A stretch of DNA of 64,000 nt, taken from NCBI GenBank assembly GCA_914767715.1, contig OU612070.1, forward strand, positions 21,194,025 to 21,258,024, given 5' to 3'. The position numbers and the translations under genes were made by a program. A model generated the notes under the pieces. That model was not told the DNA's origin. It saw only the letters and a program-made list of their open reading frames with translations, and did no database searches. Shown here in pieces: positions 1 through 12,174 of the stretch; position 1 is the stretch's first letter; each line of letters starts with the position of its first letter. The stretch comes from Membranipora membranacea (lineage: Eukaryota > Bryozoa > Gymnolaemata > Cheilostomatida > Membraniporidae).

Positions 1-124
1 GAGACAAACGGACTTCAGATTTGAGACGAGCAGGAGTTGCTCCTCCTTATGAGGTAGGTTAAAAGCAAATCTATTTTTTGACCCGAGCGAAAAAAAACCA
101 TGATACCCTCCCTTGGTATAATTT

Positions 125-136
125 TTGAAATTTCAA
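125..136. other. 12-bp perfect palindrome in the monomer
   Basis: TTGAAATTTCAA equals its own reverse complement and is kept in most monomers. In one HOR monomer class (for example near 4,813-4,825 and 9,503-9,515) the right arm reads TTTGAAG and the symmetry is broken. The core GAA-AT-TTC matches two inverted pentamers of a heat-shock element, but a working element normally needs three, and the third position here reads TTT rather than TTC. It could be a protein-binding dyad or simply AT-rich chance; the sequence does not decide. Confidence 0.5.
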
Positions 137-166
137 GTCAGCGTAATTACCAACCAGTTAATCGGA

Positions 167-185
167 GGATCCCAATATTCTGCAG
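167..185. other. Cluster of three adjacent hexamer palindromes
   Basis: GGATCC, then one C, then AATATT, then CTGCAG occupy 19 consecutive bases of the monomer. Nearly every unit keeps all three. Common single-base variants are GATGATCC, GATCCTAAT and TATTTTGCAG, and these act as HOR markers. BamHI, SspI and PstI sites therefore recur at about 335-bp spacing through the array. Whether the symmetry has a function is unknown. Confidence 0.6.
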
Positions 186-3100
186 TTTGAATAAGGCCAA
201 TAAGGGCTTAAAGTGGTCGGAGTTAGATAAGAATCTAAGAGAGTTTTGATTTTTCAATGCTGCCGTTTGGCATGTTTTTTTTTGGCAAAAGTGGACGTCG
301 TTAAAGTTGGCGCTGACGGAGAACGGAGACCCGCAGAGACAAACGGACTTCAGATTTGAGACGAGCAGGAGTTGCTCCTCCTTATGAGGTAGGTTAAAAG
401 CAAATCTAGTTTTTGACCCGAGCGAAAAAAAACCATGATACCCTCCCTTGGTGTAATTTTTGAAATTTCAAGTCAGCGTAATTACCAACCAGTTAATCGG
501 AGGATCCCAATATTCTGCAGTTTGAATAAGGCCAATAAGGGCTTGAAGTGGTCGGAGTTAGATAAGAATCCAAGAGAGTTTTAATTTTTCAATGCTGCCG
601 TTTGGCATGTTTTTTTTGGCAAAAGTGGACGTCGTTAAAGTTGGCGCTGACGGAGAACGGAGACCCGCAGAGACAAACGGACTTCAGATTTGAGACGAGC
701 AGGAGTTGCTCCTCTTTATGAGGTAGGTTAAAAGCAAAACTATTTTTTGACCCGAGCGAAAAAAAACCATGATACCCTCCCTTGGTATAATTTTTGAAAT
801 TTCAAGTCAGCGTAATTACCAACCAGTTAATCGGATGATCCCAATATTCTGCAGTTTGAATAAGGCCAATAAGGGCTTGACGTGGTCGGAGTTAGATAAG
901 AATCCAAGAGAGTTTTAATTTTTCAATGCTGCCGTTTGGCATGTTTTTTTTTGGCAAAAGTGGACGTCGTTAAATTTGGCGCTGACGGAGAACGGAGACC
1001 CGCAGAGACAAACGGACTTCAGATTTGAGACGAGCAGGAGTTGCTCCTCCTTATGAGGTAGGGTAAAAGCAAATCTATTTTTTGACCCGAGCGAAAAAAA
1101 ACCATGATACCCTCCCTTGGTATAATTTTTGAAATTTCAAGCCAGCGTAATTACCAACCAGTTAATCGGAGGATCCCAATATTCTGCAGTTTGAATAAGG
1201 CCAATAAGGGCTTGAAGTGGTCGGAGTTAGATAAGAATCCAAGAGAGTTTTAATTTTTCGCTGCTGCCGTTTGGCATGTTTTTTTTTGGCAAAAGTGGAC
1301 GTCGTTAAAGATGGCGCTGACGGAGAACGGAGACCCGCAGAGACAAACGGACTTCAGATTTGAGACGAGCAGGAGTTGCTCCTCCTTATGAGGTAGGTTA
1401 AAAGCAAATCTATTTTTTGACCCGAGCGAAAAAAAACCATGATACCCTCCCTTGGTATAATGTTTGAAATTTCAAGTCAGCGTAATTACCAACCAGTTAA
1501 TCGGAGGATCCCAATATTCTGCAGTTTGAATAAGGCCAATAAGGGCTTAAAGTGGTCGGAGTTAGATAAGAATCTAAGAGAGTTTTGATTTTTCAATGCT
1601 GCCGTTTGGCATGTTTTTTTTTGGCAAAAGTGGACGTCGTTAAAGTTGGCGCTGACGGAGAACGGAGACCCGCAGAGACAAACGGACTTCAGATTTGAGA
1701 CGAGCAGGAGTTGCTCCTCCTTATGAGGTAGGTTAAAAGCAAATCTAGTTTTTGACCCGAGCGAATAAAAACCATGATACCCCTCCCTTGGTATAATCTT
1801 TGAAATTTCAAGTCAGCGTAATTACCAACCAGTTAATCGGAGGATCCCAATATTCTGCAGTTTGAATAAGGCCAATAAGGGCTTGAAGTGGTCGGAGTTA
1901 GATAAGAATCCAAGAGAGTTTTAATTTTTCAATGCTGCCGTTTGGCATGTTTTTTTTTGGCAAAAGTGGACGTCGTTAAAGTTGGCGCTGACGGAGAACG
2001 GAGACCCGCAGAGACAAACGGACTTCAGATTTGAGACGAGCAGGAGTTGCTCCTCCTTATGAGGTAGGGTAAAAGCGAATCTATTTTTTGACCCGAGCGA
2101 AAAAAAACCATGATACCCTCCCTTGGTATAATTTTTGAAATTTCAAGTCAGCGTAATTACCAACCAGTTAATCGGAGGATCCCAATATTCTGCAGTTTGA
2201 ATAAGGCCAATAAGGGCTTGAAGTGGTCGGAGTTAGATAAGAATCCAAGAGAGTTTTAATTTTTCAATGCTGCCGTTTGGCATGTTTTTTATTGGCAAAA
2301 TTGGACGTCGTTAAAGTTGGCGCTGACGGAGAACGGAGACCCGCAGAGACAAACGGACTTCAGATTTGAGACGAGCAGGAGTTGCTCCTCCTTATGAGGT
2401 AGGTTAAAAGCAAATCTATTTTTGACCCGAGCGAAAAAAAACCATGATACCCTCCCTTGGTATAATTTTTGAAATTTCAAGTCAGCGTAATTACCAACCA
2501 GTTAATCGGAGGATCCCAATATTCTGCAGTTTGAATAAGGCCAATAAGGGCTTGAAGTGGTCGGAGTTAGATAAGAATCCAAGAGAGTTTTGATTTTTCA
2601 ATGCTGCCGTTTGGCATGTTTTTTTTTGGCAAAAGTGGACGTCGTTAAAGTTGGCGCTGACGGAGAACGGAGACCCGCAGAGACAAACGGACTTCAGATT
2701 TGAGACGAGCAGGAGTTGCTCCTCCTTATGAGGTAGGTTAAAAGCAAATCTAGTTTTTGACCCGAGCGAAAAAAAACCATGATACCCTCCCTTGGTATAA
2801 TTTTTGAAATTTCAAGTCAGCGTAATTACCAACCAGTTAATCGGATGATCCCAATATTCTGCAGTTTGAATAAGGCCAATAAGGGCTTGAAGTGGTCGGA
2901 GTTAGATAAGAATCCAAGAGAGTGTTAATTTTTCAATGCTGCCGTTTGGCATGTTCTTTTTTGGCAAAAGTGGACGTCGTTAAAGTTGGCGCTGACGGAG
3001 AACGGAGACCCGCAGAGACAAACGGACTTCAGATTTGAGACGAGCAGGAGTTGCTCCTCTTTATGAGGTAGGTTAAAAGCAAATCTATTTTTTGACCCGA

Positions 3101-4639
3101 GCGAAAAAAAACCATGATACCCTCCCTTGGTATAATTTTTGAAATTTCAAGTCAGCGTAATTACCAACCAGTTAATCGGATGATCCCAATATTCTGCAGT
3201 TTGAATAAGGCTTATAAGGGCTTGAAGTGGTCGGAGTTAGATAAGAATCCAAGAGAGTTTTAATTTTTCAATGCTGCCGATTGGCATGTTTTTTTTTGGC
3301 AAAAGTGGACGTCGTTAAAGTTGGCGCTGACGGAGAACGGAGACCCGCAGAGACAAACGGACTTCAGATTTGAGGCGAGCAGGAGTTGCTCCTCCTTATG
3401 AGGTAGGTTAAAAGCAAATCTATTTTTTGACCCGAGCGAAAAAAAACCATGATACCCTCCCTTGGTAAACTTTTTGAAATTTCAAGTCAGCGTAATTACC
3501 AACCAGTTAATCGGAGGATCCCAATATTCTGCAGTTTGAATAAGGCCAATAAGGGCTTGAAGTGGTCGGAGTTAGATAAGAATCCAAGAGAGTTTTACTT
3601 TTTCAATGCTGCCGTTTGGCATGTTTTTTTTTGGCAAAAGTGGAAGTCGTTAAAGTTGGCGCTGACGGAGAACGGAGACCCGCAGAGACAAACCGACTTC
3701 AGATTTGAGACGAGCAGGAGTTGCTCCTCCTTATGAGGTAGGTTAAAAGCAAATCTATTTTTTGACCCGAGCGAAAAAAAACCATGATTCCCTCCCTTGG
3801 TATAATTTTTGAAATTTCAAGTCAGCGTAATTACCAACCAGTTAATCGGATGATCCCAATATTCTGCAGTTTGAATAAGGCCAATAAGGGCTTGAAGTGG
3901 TCGGAGTTAGATAAGAATCCAAGAGAGTTTTAATTTTTCAATGCTGCCGTTTGGCATGTTTTTTTTTGGCAAAAGTGGACGTCGTTAAAGTTTGCGCTGA
4001 CGGAGAACGGAGACCCGCAGAGACAAACGGACTTCAGATTTGAAACGAGCAGGAGTTCCTCCTCCTTATGAGGTAGGTTAAAAGCAAATCTATTTTTTGA
4101 CCCGAGCGAAAAAAAACCATGATACCCTCCCTTCGTATAATTTTTGAAATTTCAAGTCAGCGTAATTACCAACCAGTTAATCGGAGGATCCCAATATTCT
4201 GCAGTTTGAATAAGGCCAATAAGGGCTTGAAGTGGTCGGAGTTAGATAAGAATCCAAGAGAGTTTTGATTTTTCAATGCTGCCGTTTGGCATGTTTTTTT
4301 TTGGCAAAAGTGGACGTCGTTAAAGTTGGCGCTGACGGAGAACGGAGACCCGCAGAGACACACGGACTTCAGATTTGAGACATGCAGGAGTTGCTCCTCC
4401 TTATGAGGTAGGTTAAAAGCAAATCTATTTTTTGACCCGAGCGAAAAAAAACCATGATACCCTCCCTTGGTATAATTTTTGAAATTTCAAGTCAGCGTAA
4501 TTACCAACCAGTTAATCGGATGATCCCAATATTCTGCAGTTTGTATAAGGCCAATAAGGGCTTGAAGTGGTCGGAGTTAGATAAGAATCCAAGAGAGTTT
4601 TCATTTTTCAATGCTGCCGTTTGGCATGTTTTTTTTGGC

Positions 4640-6650
4640 AAAAGTGGACGTCGTTAAAGTTGGCGCTGACGGAGAACGGAGACCCGCAGAGACAAACGGA
4701 CTTCAGATTTGAGACGAGCAGGAGTTGCTCCTCCTTATGAGGTCGGTTAAAAGCAAATCTATTTTTTGACCCGAGCGAAAAAAAAGCATGATACCCTCCC
4801 TTGGTATAATTTTTGAAATTTGAAGTCAGCGTAATTACCAACCAGTTAATCGGAGGATCCCAATATTCTGCAGTTTGAAAAAGGCCAATAAGGGCTTGAA
4901 GTGGTCGGAGTTAGATAAGAATCCAACAGAGTTTTAATTTTTCAATGCTGCCGTTTGGCATGTTTTTTTTTGGCAAAAGTGGACGTCTTTAAAGTTGGCG
5001 CTGACGGAGAACGGAGACCCCCAGAGACAAACGGACTTCAGATTTGAGACAAGCAGGAGTTGCTCCTCCTTATGAGGTAGGTTAAAAGGAAATCTATTTT
5101 TCGACCCGAGCGAAAAAAAACCATGATACCCTCCCTTGGTATAATTTTTGAAATTTCAAGTCAGCGTAATCACCAACCAGTTAATCGGAGGATCCCAATA
5201 TTTTGCAGTTTGAATAAGGCCAATAAGGGCTGGAAGTGGTCGGAGTTAGATAGGAATCCAAAAGAGTTTTAATTTTTCAATGCTGCCGTTTCGCATGTTT
5301 TTTTTTGGCAAAAGTGGACGTCGTTAAAGTTGTCGCTGACGGAGAACGGAGAACCGCAGAGACAAACGGACTTCAGATTTGATACGAGCAGGAGTTGCTC
5401 CTCCTTATGAGGTAGGTCAAAAGCAAGTCTATTTTTTGACCCGAGCGAAAAAAAACCATGATACCCTCCCTTGGTATAATTTTTGAAATTTCAAGTCAGC
5501 GTAAGTACCAACCAGTTAATCGGAGGATCCCAATATTCTGCAGTATGAATAAGGCCAATAAGGGCTTGAAGTGGTCGGAGTTAGATAAGAATGCAAAAGA
5601 GTTTTAATTTTTCAATGCTGCCGTTTGGCATGTTTTTTTTTGGCAAAAGTGGACGTCGTTAAAGTTGGCGCTGACGGAGAACGGAGACCCGCAGAGACAA
5701 ACGGACTTCAGATTTGAGACGAGCAGGAGTTGCTCCTCCTTATGAGGTAGGTTAAAAGCAAATCTATTTTTTGACCCGATCGGAAAAAAACCATGATACC
5801 CTCCCTTGGTATAATTTTTGAAATTTCAAGTCAGCGTAATTACCAACCAGTTAATCGGAGGATCCCAATATTCGGCAGTTTGAATAAGGTCAATAAGGGC
5901 TTGAAGTGGTCGGAGTTAGATAAGAATCCAACAGAGTTTTAATTTTTCAATGATGCCGTTTGGCATGTTTTTTTTTGGCAAAAGTGGACGTCTTTAAAGT
6001 TGGCGCTGACGGAGAACGGAGACCCCCAGAGACAAACGGACTTCAGATTTGAGACGAGCAGGAGTTGCTCCTCCTTATGAGGTAGGTTAAAAGCAAATCT
6101 ATTTTTTGACCCGAGCGAAAAAAAACCATGATACCCTCCCTTGGTATAATTTTTGAAATTTCAAGTCAGCGTAATTACAAACCAGTTAATCGGAGGATCC
6201 CATTATTCGGCAGTTTGAATAAGGTCAATAAGGGCTTGAAGTGGTCGGAGTTAGATAAGAACCCAAAAGAGTTTTAATTTTTCAATGCTGCCGTTTGGCA
6301 TGTTTTCTTTTGGCAAAAGTGAACGTCGTTAACGTTGGCGCCGACGGAGAACGGAGACCCGCAGAGACAAACGGACTTCAGATTTGAGACGAGCAAGAGT
6401 TGCTCCTCCTTATGAGGTAGGTTAAAAGCAGATCTATTTTTTGACCCGAGCGAAAAAAAACCATGATACCCTCCCTTGGTATAATTTTTGAAATTTCAAG
6501 TCAGCGTAAATACCAACCATTTAATCGGAGGATCCCAATATTCTGCAGTTTGAATAAGGCCAATAAGGGCTTGAAGTGGTCGGAGTTAGATAAGAATCCA
6601 AAAGAGTTTTAATTTTTCAATGCTGCCGTTTGGCATGTTTTTTTTTGGCA
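4640..6650 (+). repeat. Six-monomer block, start of the second HOR domain
   Basis: From about 4,640 the marker set changes to CAACAGAG and CAAAAGAG, GTCTTTAAAG, CCCCCAGAG and TTTGAAGTCAGC. The block repeats with a 2,010-bp (six-unit) offset at its left end: TATTTTGCAG occurs at about 5,201 and 7,211, and the TTTGAAG form near 4,820 and 6,830. It contains the four monomer types of the following 4-mer HOR plus two extra units, so it looks like an ancestral or partly rearranged version of it. Confidence 0.65.
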
Positions 6651-9600
6651 AAAGTGGACGTCGTTAAAGTTGGCGCTGACGGAGAACGGAGACCCGCAGA
6701 GACAAACGGACTTCAGATTTGAGACGAGCAGGAGTTGCTCCTCCTTATGAGGTCGGTTAAAAGCAAATATATTTTTTGACCCGAGCGAAAAAAAAGCATG
6801 ATACCCTCCCTCGGTATAATTTTTGAAATTTGAAGTCAGCGTAATTACCAACCAGTTAATCGGAGGATTCCAATATTCTGCAGTTTGAAAAAGGCCAATA
6901 AGGGCTTGAAGTGGTCGGAGTTAGATAAGAATCCAACAGAGTTTTAGTTTTTCAATGCTGCCGTTTGGCATGTTTTTTTTTGGCAAAAGTGGACGTCTTT
7001 AAAGTTGGCGCTGACGGAGAACGGAGACCCCCAGAGACAAACGGACTTCAGATTTGAGACAAGCAGGAGTTGCTCCTCCTTATGAGGTAGGTTAAAAGCA
7101 AATCTATTTTTCGACCCGAGCGAAAAAAAACCATGATACCCTCCCTTGGTATAATTTTTGAAATTTCAAGTCAGCGTAATCACCAACCAGTTAATCGGAG
7201 GATCCCAATATTTTGCAGTTTGAATAAGGCCAATAAGGGCTGGATGTGGTCGGAGTTAGATAGGAATCCAAAAGAGTTTTAATTTTTCAATGCTGCCGTT
7301 TGGCATGTTTTTTTTTGGCAAAAGTGGACGTCGTTAAAGTTGGCGCTGACGGAGAACGGAGACCCGCAGAGACAAACGGACTTCAGATTTGATACGAGCA
7401 GGAGTTGCTCCTCCTTATGAGGTAGGTCAAAAGCAAGTCTATTTTTTGACCCGAGCGAAAAAAAACCATGATACCCTCCCTTGGTATAATTTTTGAAATT
7501 TCAAGTCAGCGTAAGTACCAACCAGTTAATCGGAGGATCCCAATATTCTGCAGTATGAATAAGGCCAATAAGGGCTTGAAGTGGTCGGAGTTAGATAAGA
7601 ATCCAACAGAGTTTTAATTTTTCAATGCTGCCGTTTGGCATGTTTTTTTTTGGCAAAAGTGGACGTCTTTAAAGTTGGCGCTGACGGAGAACGGACACCC
7701 CCAGAGACAAACGGACTTCAGATTTGAGACGAGCAGGAGTTGCTCCTCCTTATGAGGTAGGTTAAAAGCAAATCTATTTTTTGACCCGAGTGAAAAAAAA
7801 CCATGATACCCTCCCTTGGTATAATTTTTGAAATTTCAAATCAGCGTAAATACCAACCATTTAATCGGAGGATCCCAATATTCTGCAGTTTGAATAAGGC
7901 CAATAAGGGCTTGAAGTGGTCGGAGTTAGATAAGAATCCAAAAGAGTTTTAATTTTTCAATGCTGCCGTTTGGCATGTTTTTTTTTGGCAAAAGTGGACG
8001 TCGTTAAAGTTGGCGCTGACGGAGAACGGAGACCCGCAGAGACAAACGGACTTCAGATTTGAGACGAGCAGGAGTTGCTCCTCCTTATGAGGTCGGTTAA
8101 AAGCAAATATATTTTTTGACCCGAGCGAAAAAAAAGCATGATACCCTCCCTTGGTATAATTTTTGAAATTTGAAGTCAGCATAATTACCAACCAGTTAAT
8201 CGGAGGATCCCAATATTCTGCAGTTTGAAAAAGGCCAATAAGGGCTTGAAGTGGTCGGAGTTAGATAAGAATCCAACAGAGTTTTAATTTTTTAATGCTG
8301 CCGTTTGGCATGTTTTTTTTTGGCAAAAGTGGACGTCTTTAAAGTTGGCGCTGACGGAGAACGGAGACCCCCAGAGACAAACGGACTTCAGATTTGAGAC
8401 AAGCAGGAGTTGCTCCTCCTTATGAGGTAGGTTAAAAGCCAATCTATTTTTCGGCCCGAGCGAAAAAAAACCATGATACCCTCCCTTGGTATAATTTTTG
8501 AAATTTCAAGTCAGCGTAATCACCAACCAGTTAATCGGAGGATCCCAATATTTTGCAGTTTGAATAAGGCCAATAAGGGCTGGAAGTGGTCGGAGCTAGA
8601 TAGGAATCCAAAAGAGTTTTAATTTTTCAATGCTGCCGTTTGGCATGTTTTTTTTTGGCAAAAGTGGACGTCGTTAAAGTTGGCGCTGACGGGGAACGGA
8701 GATCCGCAGTGACAAACGGACTTCAGATTTGATACGAGCAGGAGTTGCTCCTCCTTATGAGGTAGGTCAAAAGCAAGTCTATTTTTTGACCCGAGCGAAA
8801 AAAAACCATGATACCCTCCCTTGGTATAATTTTTGAAATTTCAAGTCAGCGTAAGTACCAACCAGTTTATCGGAGGATCCCAATATTCTGCAGTATGAAT
8901 AAGGCCAATAAGGGCTTGAAGTGGTCGGAGTTAGATAAGAATCCAAAAGAGTTTTAATTTTTCAATGCTGCCGTTTGGCATGTTTTTTTTTGGCAAAAGT
9001 GGACGTCGTTAAAGTTGGCGCTGACGGAGAACGGAGACCCGCAGAGACAAACGGACTTCAGATTTGAGACGAGCAGGAGTTGCTCCTCCTTATGAGGTCG
9101 GTTAAAAGCAAATATATTTTTTGACCCGAGCGAAAAAAAACCATGATACCCTCCCTTGGTATAATTTTTGAAATTTCAAGTCAGCGTAAGTACCAACCAG
9201 TTTATCGGAGGATCCCAATATTCTGCAGTATGAATAAGGCCAATAAGGGCTTGAAGTGGTCGGAGTTAGATAAGAATCCAACAGAGTTTTAATTTTTCAA
9301 TGCTGCCGTTTGGCATGTTTTTTTTTGGCAAAAGTGGACGTCGTTAAAGTTGGCGCTGACGGAGAACGGAGACCCGCAGAGACAAACGGACTTCAGATTT
9401 GAGACGAGCAGGAGTTGCTCCTCCTTATGAGGTCGGTTAAAAGCAAATATATTTTTTGACCCGAGCGAAAAAAAAGCATGATACCCTCCCTTGGTATAAT
9501 TTTTGAAATTTGAAGTCAGCATAATTACCAACCAGTTAATCGGAGGATCCCAATATTCTGCAGTTTGAAAAAGGCCAATAAGGGCTTGAAGTGGTCGGAG

Positions 9601-10965
9601 TTAGATAAGAATCCAACAGAGTTTTAATTTTTCAATGCTGCCGTTTGGCATGTTTTTTTTTGGCAAAAGTGGACGTCGTTAAAGTTGGCGCTGACGGAGA
9701 ACGGAGACCCCCAGAGACAAACGGACTTCAGATTTGAGACAAGCAGGAGTTGCTCCTCCTTATGAGGTAGGTTAAAAGCAAATCTATTTTTCGGCCCGAG
9801 CGAAAAAAAACCATGATACCCTCCCTTGGTATAATTTTTGAAATTTCAAGTCAGCGTAATCACCAACCAGTTAATCGGAGGATCCCAATATTTTGCAGTT
9901 TGAATAAGGCCAATAAGGGCTGGAAGTGGTCGGAGTTAGATAGGAATCCAAAAGAGTTTTAATTTTTCAATGCTGCCGTTTGGCATGTTTTTTTTTGGCA
10001 AAAGTGGACGTCGTTAAAGTTGGCGCTGACGGGGAACGGAGACCCGCAGAGACAAACGGACTTCAGATTTGATACGAGCAGGAGTTGCTCCTCCTTTTGA
10101 GGTAGGTCAAAAGCAAGTCTATTTTTTGACCCGAGCGAAAAAAAACCATGATACCCTCCCTTGGTATAATTTTTGAAATTTCAAGTCAGCGTAAGTATCA
10201 ACCAGTTTATCGGAGGATCCCAATATTCTGCAGTATGAATAAGGCCAATAAGGGCTTGAAGTGGTCGGAGTTAGATAAGAATCCAACAGAGTTTTAATTT
10301 TTCAATGCTGCCGTTTGGCATGTTTTTTTTTGGCAAAAGTGGACGTCTTTAAAGTTGGCGCTGACGGAGAACGGACACCCCCAGAGACAAACGGACTTCA
10401 GATTTGAGACGAGCAGGAGTTGCTCCTCCTTATGAGGTAGGTTAAAAGCAGATCTATTTTTTGACCCGAGCGAAAAAAAACCATGATACCCTCCCTTGGT
10501 ATAATTTTTGAAATTTCAAGTCAGCGTAATTACCAACCAGTTATTCTGAGGATCCTAATATTCTGCAGTTTGAATAAGGCCAATAAGGGCTTGAAGTGGT
10601 CGGAGTTAGATAAGAATCCAAAAGAGTTTTAATTTTTCAATGCTGCCGTTTGGCATGTTTTTTTTTGGCAAAAGTGGACGTCGTTAAAGTTGGCGCTGAC
10701 GGAGAACGGAGACCCGCAGAGACAAACGGACTTCAGATTTGAGACGAGCAGGAGTTGCTCCTCCTTATGAGGTCGGTTAAAAGCAAATATATTTTTTGAC
10801 CCGAGCGAAAAAAAAGCATGATACCCTCCCTTGGTATAGTTTTTGAAATTTGAAGTCAGCATAATTACCAACCAGTTAATCGGAGGATCCCAATATTCTG
10901 CAGTTTGAAAAAGGCCAATAAGGGCTTGAAGTGGTCGGAGTTAGATAAGAATCCAACAGAGTTTT
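6650..10965 (+). repeat. Four-monomer HOR, period 1,340 bp
   Basis: Four distinguishable monomers repeat in order. (a) GGTCGG / AAATATA / GCATGATACC / TTTGAAGTCAGCATAATT. (b) GTCTTTAAAG or GTCGTTAAAG / CCCCCAGAG / GACAAGCAGG / TTTCGGCCCG / GTAATCACC / TATTTTGCAG. (c) GGGGAACGG or GGAGAACGG / GATACGAGC / CAAGTCTA / GTAAGTACC / CAGTATGAAT. (d) CACCCCCAG / TTGACCCGAGTG / CAAATCAGCG, in some copies absent or replaced. Monomer a starts at almost exactly 1,340-bp steps (ends at 6,851, 8,191, 9,531 and 10,871). The neighbouring 3-mer HOR further right has the same a-b-c order without d. Confidence 0.85.
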
Positions 10966-11014
10966 AATTTTTCAATGCTGCCGCTTGGCATGTTTTTTTT
11001 TGGCAAAAGTGGAC

Positions 11015-12073
11015 TCTGTTGGATTCTTATCTAACTCCGACCACTTCAAGCCCTTATTGGCCTTATTCATACTGCAGAATATTGGGATCCTCCGATAAAC
11101 TGGTTGGTACTTACGCTGACTTGAAATTTCAAAAATTATACCAAGGGAGGGTATCATGGTTTTTTTTCGCTCGGGTCAAAAAATAGACTTGCTTTTGACC
11201 TACCTCATAAGGAGGAGCAACTCCTGCTCGTATCAAATCTGAAGTCCGTTTGTCTCTGCGGGTCTCCGTTCCCCGTCAGCGCCAACTTTAACGACGTCCA
11301 CTTTTGCCAAAAAAAAACATGCCAAACGGCAGCATTGAAAAATTAAAACTCTTTTGGATTCCTATCTAACTCCGACCACTTCCAGCCCTTATTGGCCTTA
11401 TTCAAACTGCAAAATATTGGGATCCTCCGATTAACTGGTTGGTGATTACGCTGACTTGAAATTTCAAAAATTATACCAAGGGAGGGTATCATGGTTTTTT
11501 TTCGCTCGGGCCGAAAAATAGATTTGCTTTTAACCTACCTCATAAGGAGGAGCAACTCCTGCTTGTCTCAAATCTGAAGTCCGTTTGTCTCTGGGGGTCT
11601 CCGTTCTCCGTCAGCGCCAACTTTAAAGACGACCACTTTTGCCAAAAAAAAACATGCCAAACGGCAGCATTGAAAAATTAAAACTCTGTTGGATTCTTAT
11701 CTAACTCCGACCACTTCAAGCCCTTATTGGCCTTTTTCAAACTGCAGAATATTGGGATCCTCCGATTAACTGGTTGGTAATTATGCTGACTTCAAATTTC
11801 AAAAATTATACCAAGGGAGGGTATCATGCTTTTTTTTCGCTCGGGTCAAAAAATATATTTGCTTTTAACCGACCTCATAAGGAGGAGCAACTCCTGCTCG
11901 TCTCAAATCTGAAGTCCGTTTGTCTCTGCGGGTCTCCGTTCTCCGTCAGCGCCAACTTTACCGACGTCCACTTTTGCCAGAAAAAAACATGCCAAACGGC
12001 AGCATTGAAAAATTAAAACTCTTTTGGATTCTTATCTAACTCCGACCACTTCAAGCCCTTATTGGCCTTATTC
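11015..12073 (-). repeat. Inverted satellite segment, copy 1
   Basis: The sequence switches to the reverse complement of the same satellite at 11,014/11,015 and back at about 12,073/12,074. The left flank stops in phase 296 (GTGGAC) and the right flank resumes at phase 298-300 (TCGTTAAAG), so the forward array is interrupted but keeps its phase, losing only 1 to 3 bp of GACGTC. The reversed piece runs from phase 189 to 242 after three whole units (3 x 335 + 54 = 1,059 bp). AC at the left junction and TC at the right junction could belong to either side. Its monomer order is that of the local HOR read backwards. The 80-codon open frame at 11,774-12,016 is the usual chance minus-strand frame turned round. 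Confidence 0.93.
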
Positions 12074-12174
12074 GTTAAAGTTGGCGCTGACGGGGAACGG
12101 AGACCCGCAGAGACAAACGGACTTCAGATTTGATACGAGCAGGAGTTGCTACTCCTTATGAGGTAGGTCAAAAG

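Larger units (their letters stand above)
1..335 (+). repeat. Representative satellite monomer (phase reference)
   Basis: This copy is used as the phase reference. Landmarks in order: a GAGCA...TGCTC dyad (28-42), a T run (74-79), an A8 tract (90-97), an ATG in an AACCATGATACC context (about 98-109), the 12-bp palindrome TTGAAATTTCAA (125-136), three adjacent hexamer palindromes (167-185), a diagnostic site near 235-243 whose variants mark array sub-domains (CTAAGAG here; CAAGAG, CAACAG, CAAAAG, CAAAACAG or CATCAG elsewhere), a T9 tract (274-283), and GACGTC (294-299). The 335-bp length is 3 x 111 + 2, so no reading frame continues across units. Confidence 0.95.
1..4640 (+). repeat. Array sub-domain 1 (CAAGAGAG class)
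   Basis: About 14 forward monomers share the variant AATCCAAGAGAG or AATCTAAGAGAG. Marker variants give two overlapping periodicities. A TCTAAGAGAGTTTTGAT form recurs at 231 and 1,571, a 4-mer spacing of 1,340 bp. AATCTAGTTTTT at about 401 and 2,745 and CCTCTTTATG at 711 and 3,056 are about 2,344 bp apart, a 7-mer spacing. The HOR is loose, so this stretch is less recently homogenised than the neighbouring domain. Open frames such as 3,449-3,736 exist only where the usual TAA after the AGAG site has mutated. Confidence 0.75.

Noticed and set aside
80-97. CENP-B box candidate: TTCG and CGGG on the minus strand of the A8 region
   Set aside because: The box requires TTCG, four bases, A, two bases, CGGG. 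Here CGGG begins two bases after TTCG and the required A is absent.
112-121. TATAAT or TATA-box-like sequence (GGTATAATTTTT) as a promoter in every monomer
   Set aside because: It is an AT-rich word with no supporting initiator, downstream gene or second element. Satellite transcription cannot be inferred from it.
282-294. Pol III A-box-like TGGCAAAAGTGG suggesting a tRNA-derived SINE origin
   Set aside because: It has one extra base relative to the consensus, no B box (GGTTCGA type) follows at a usable distance, and there is no tail or target-site duplication.
3449-3736. 95-codon plus-strand open frame starting at an ATG in a fair initiation context (similar at 26,200-26,487)
   Set aside because: The consensus monomer has a TAA in this frame right after the AGAG site. 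The frame is open only where a point change removes that stop, so it is not maintained.
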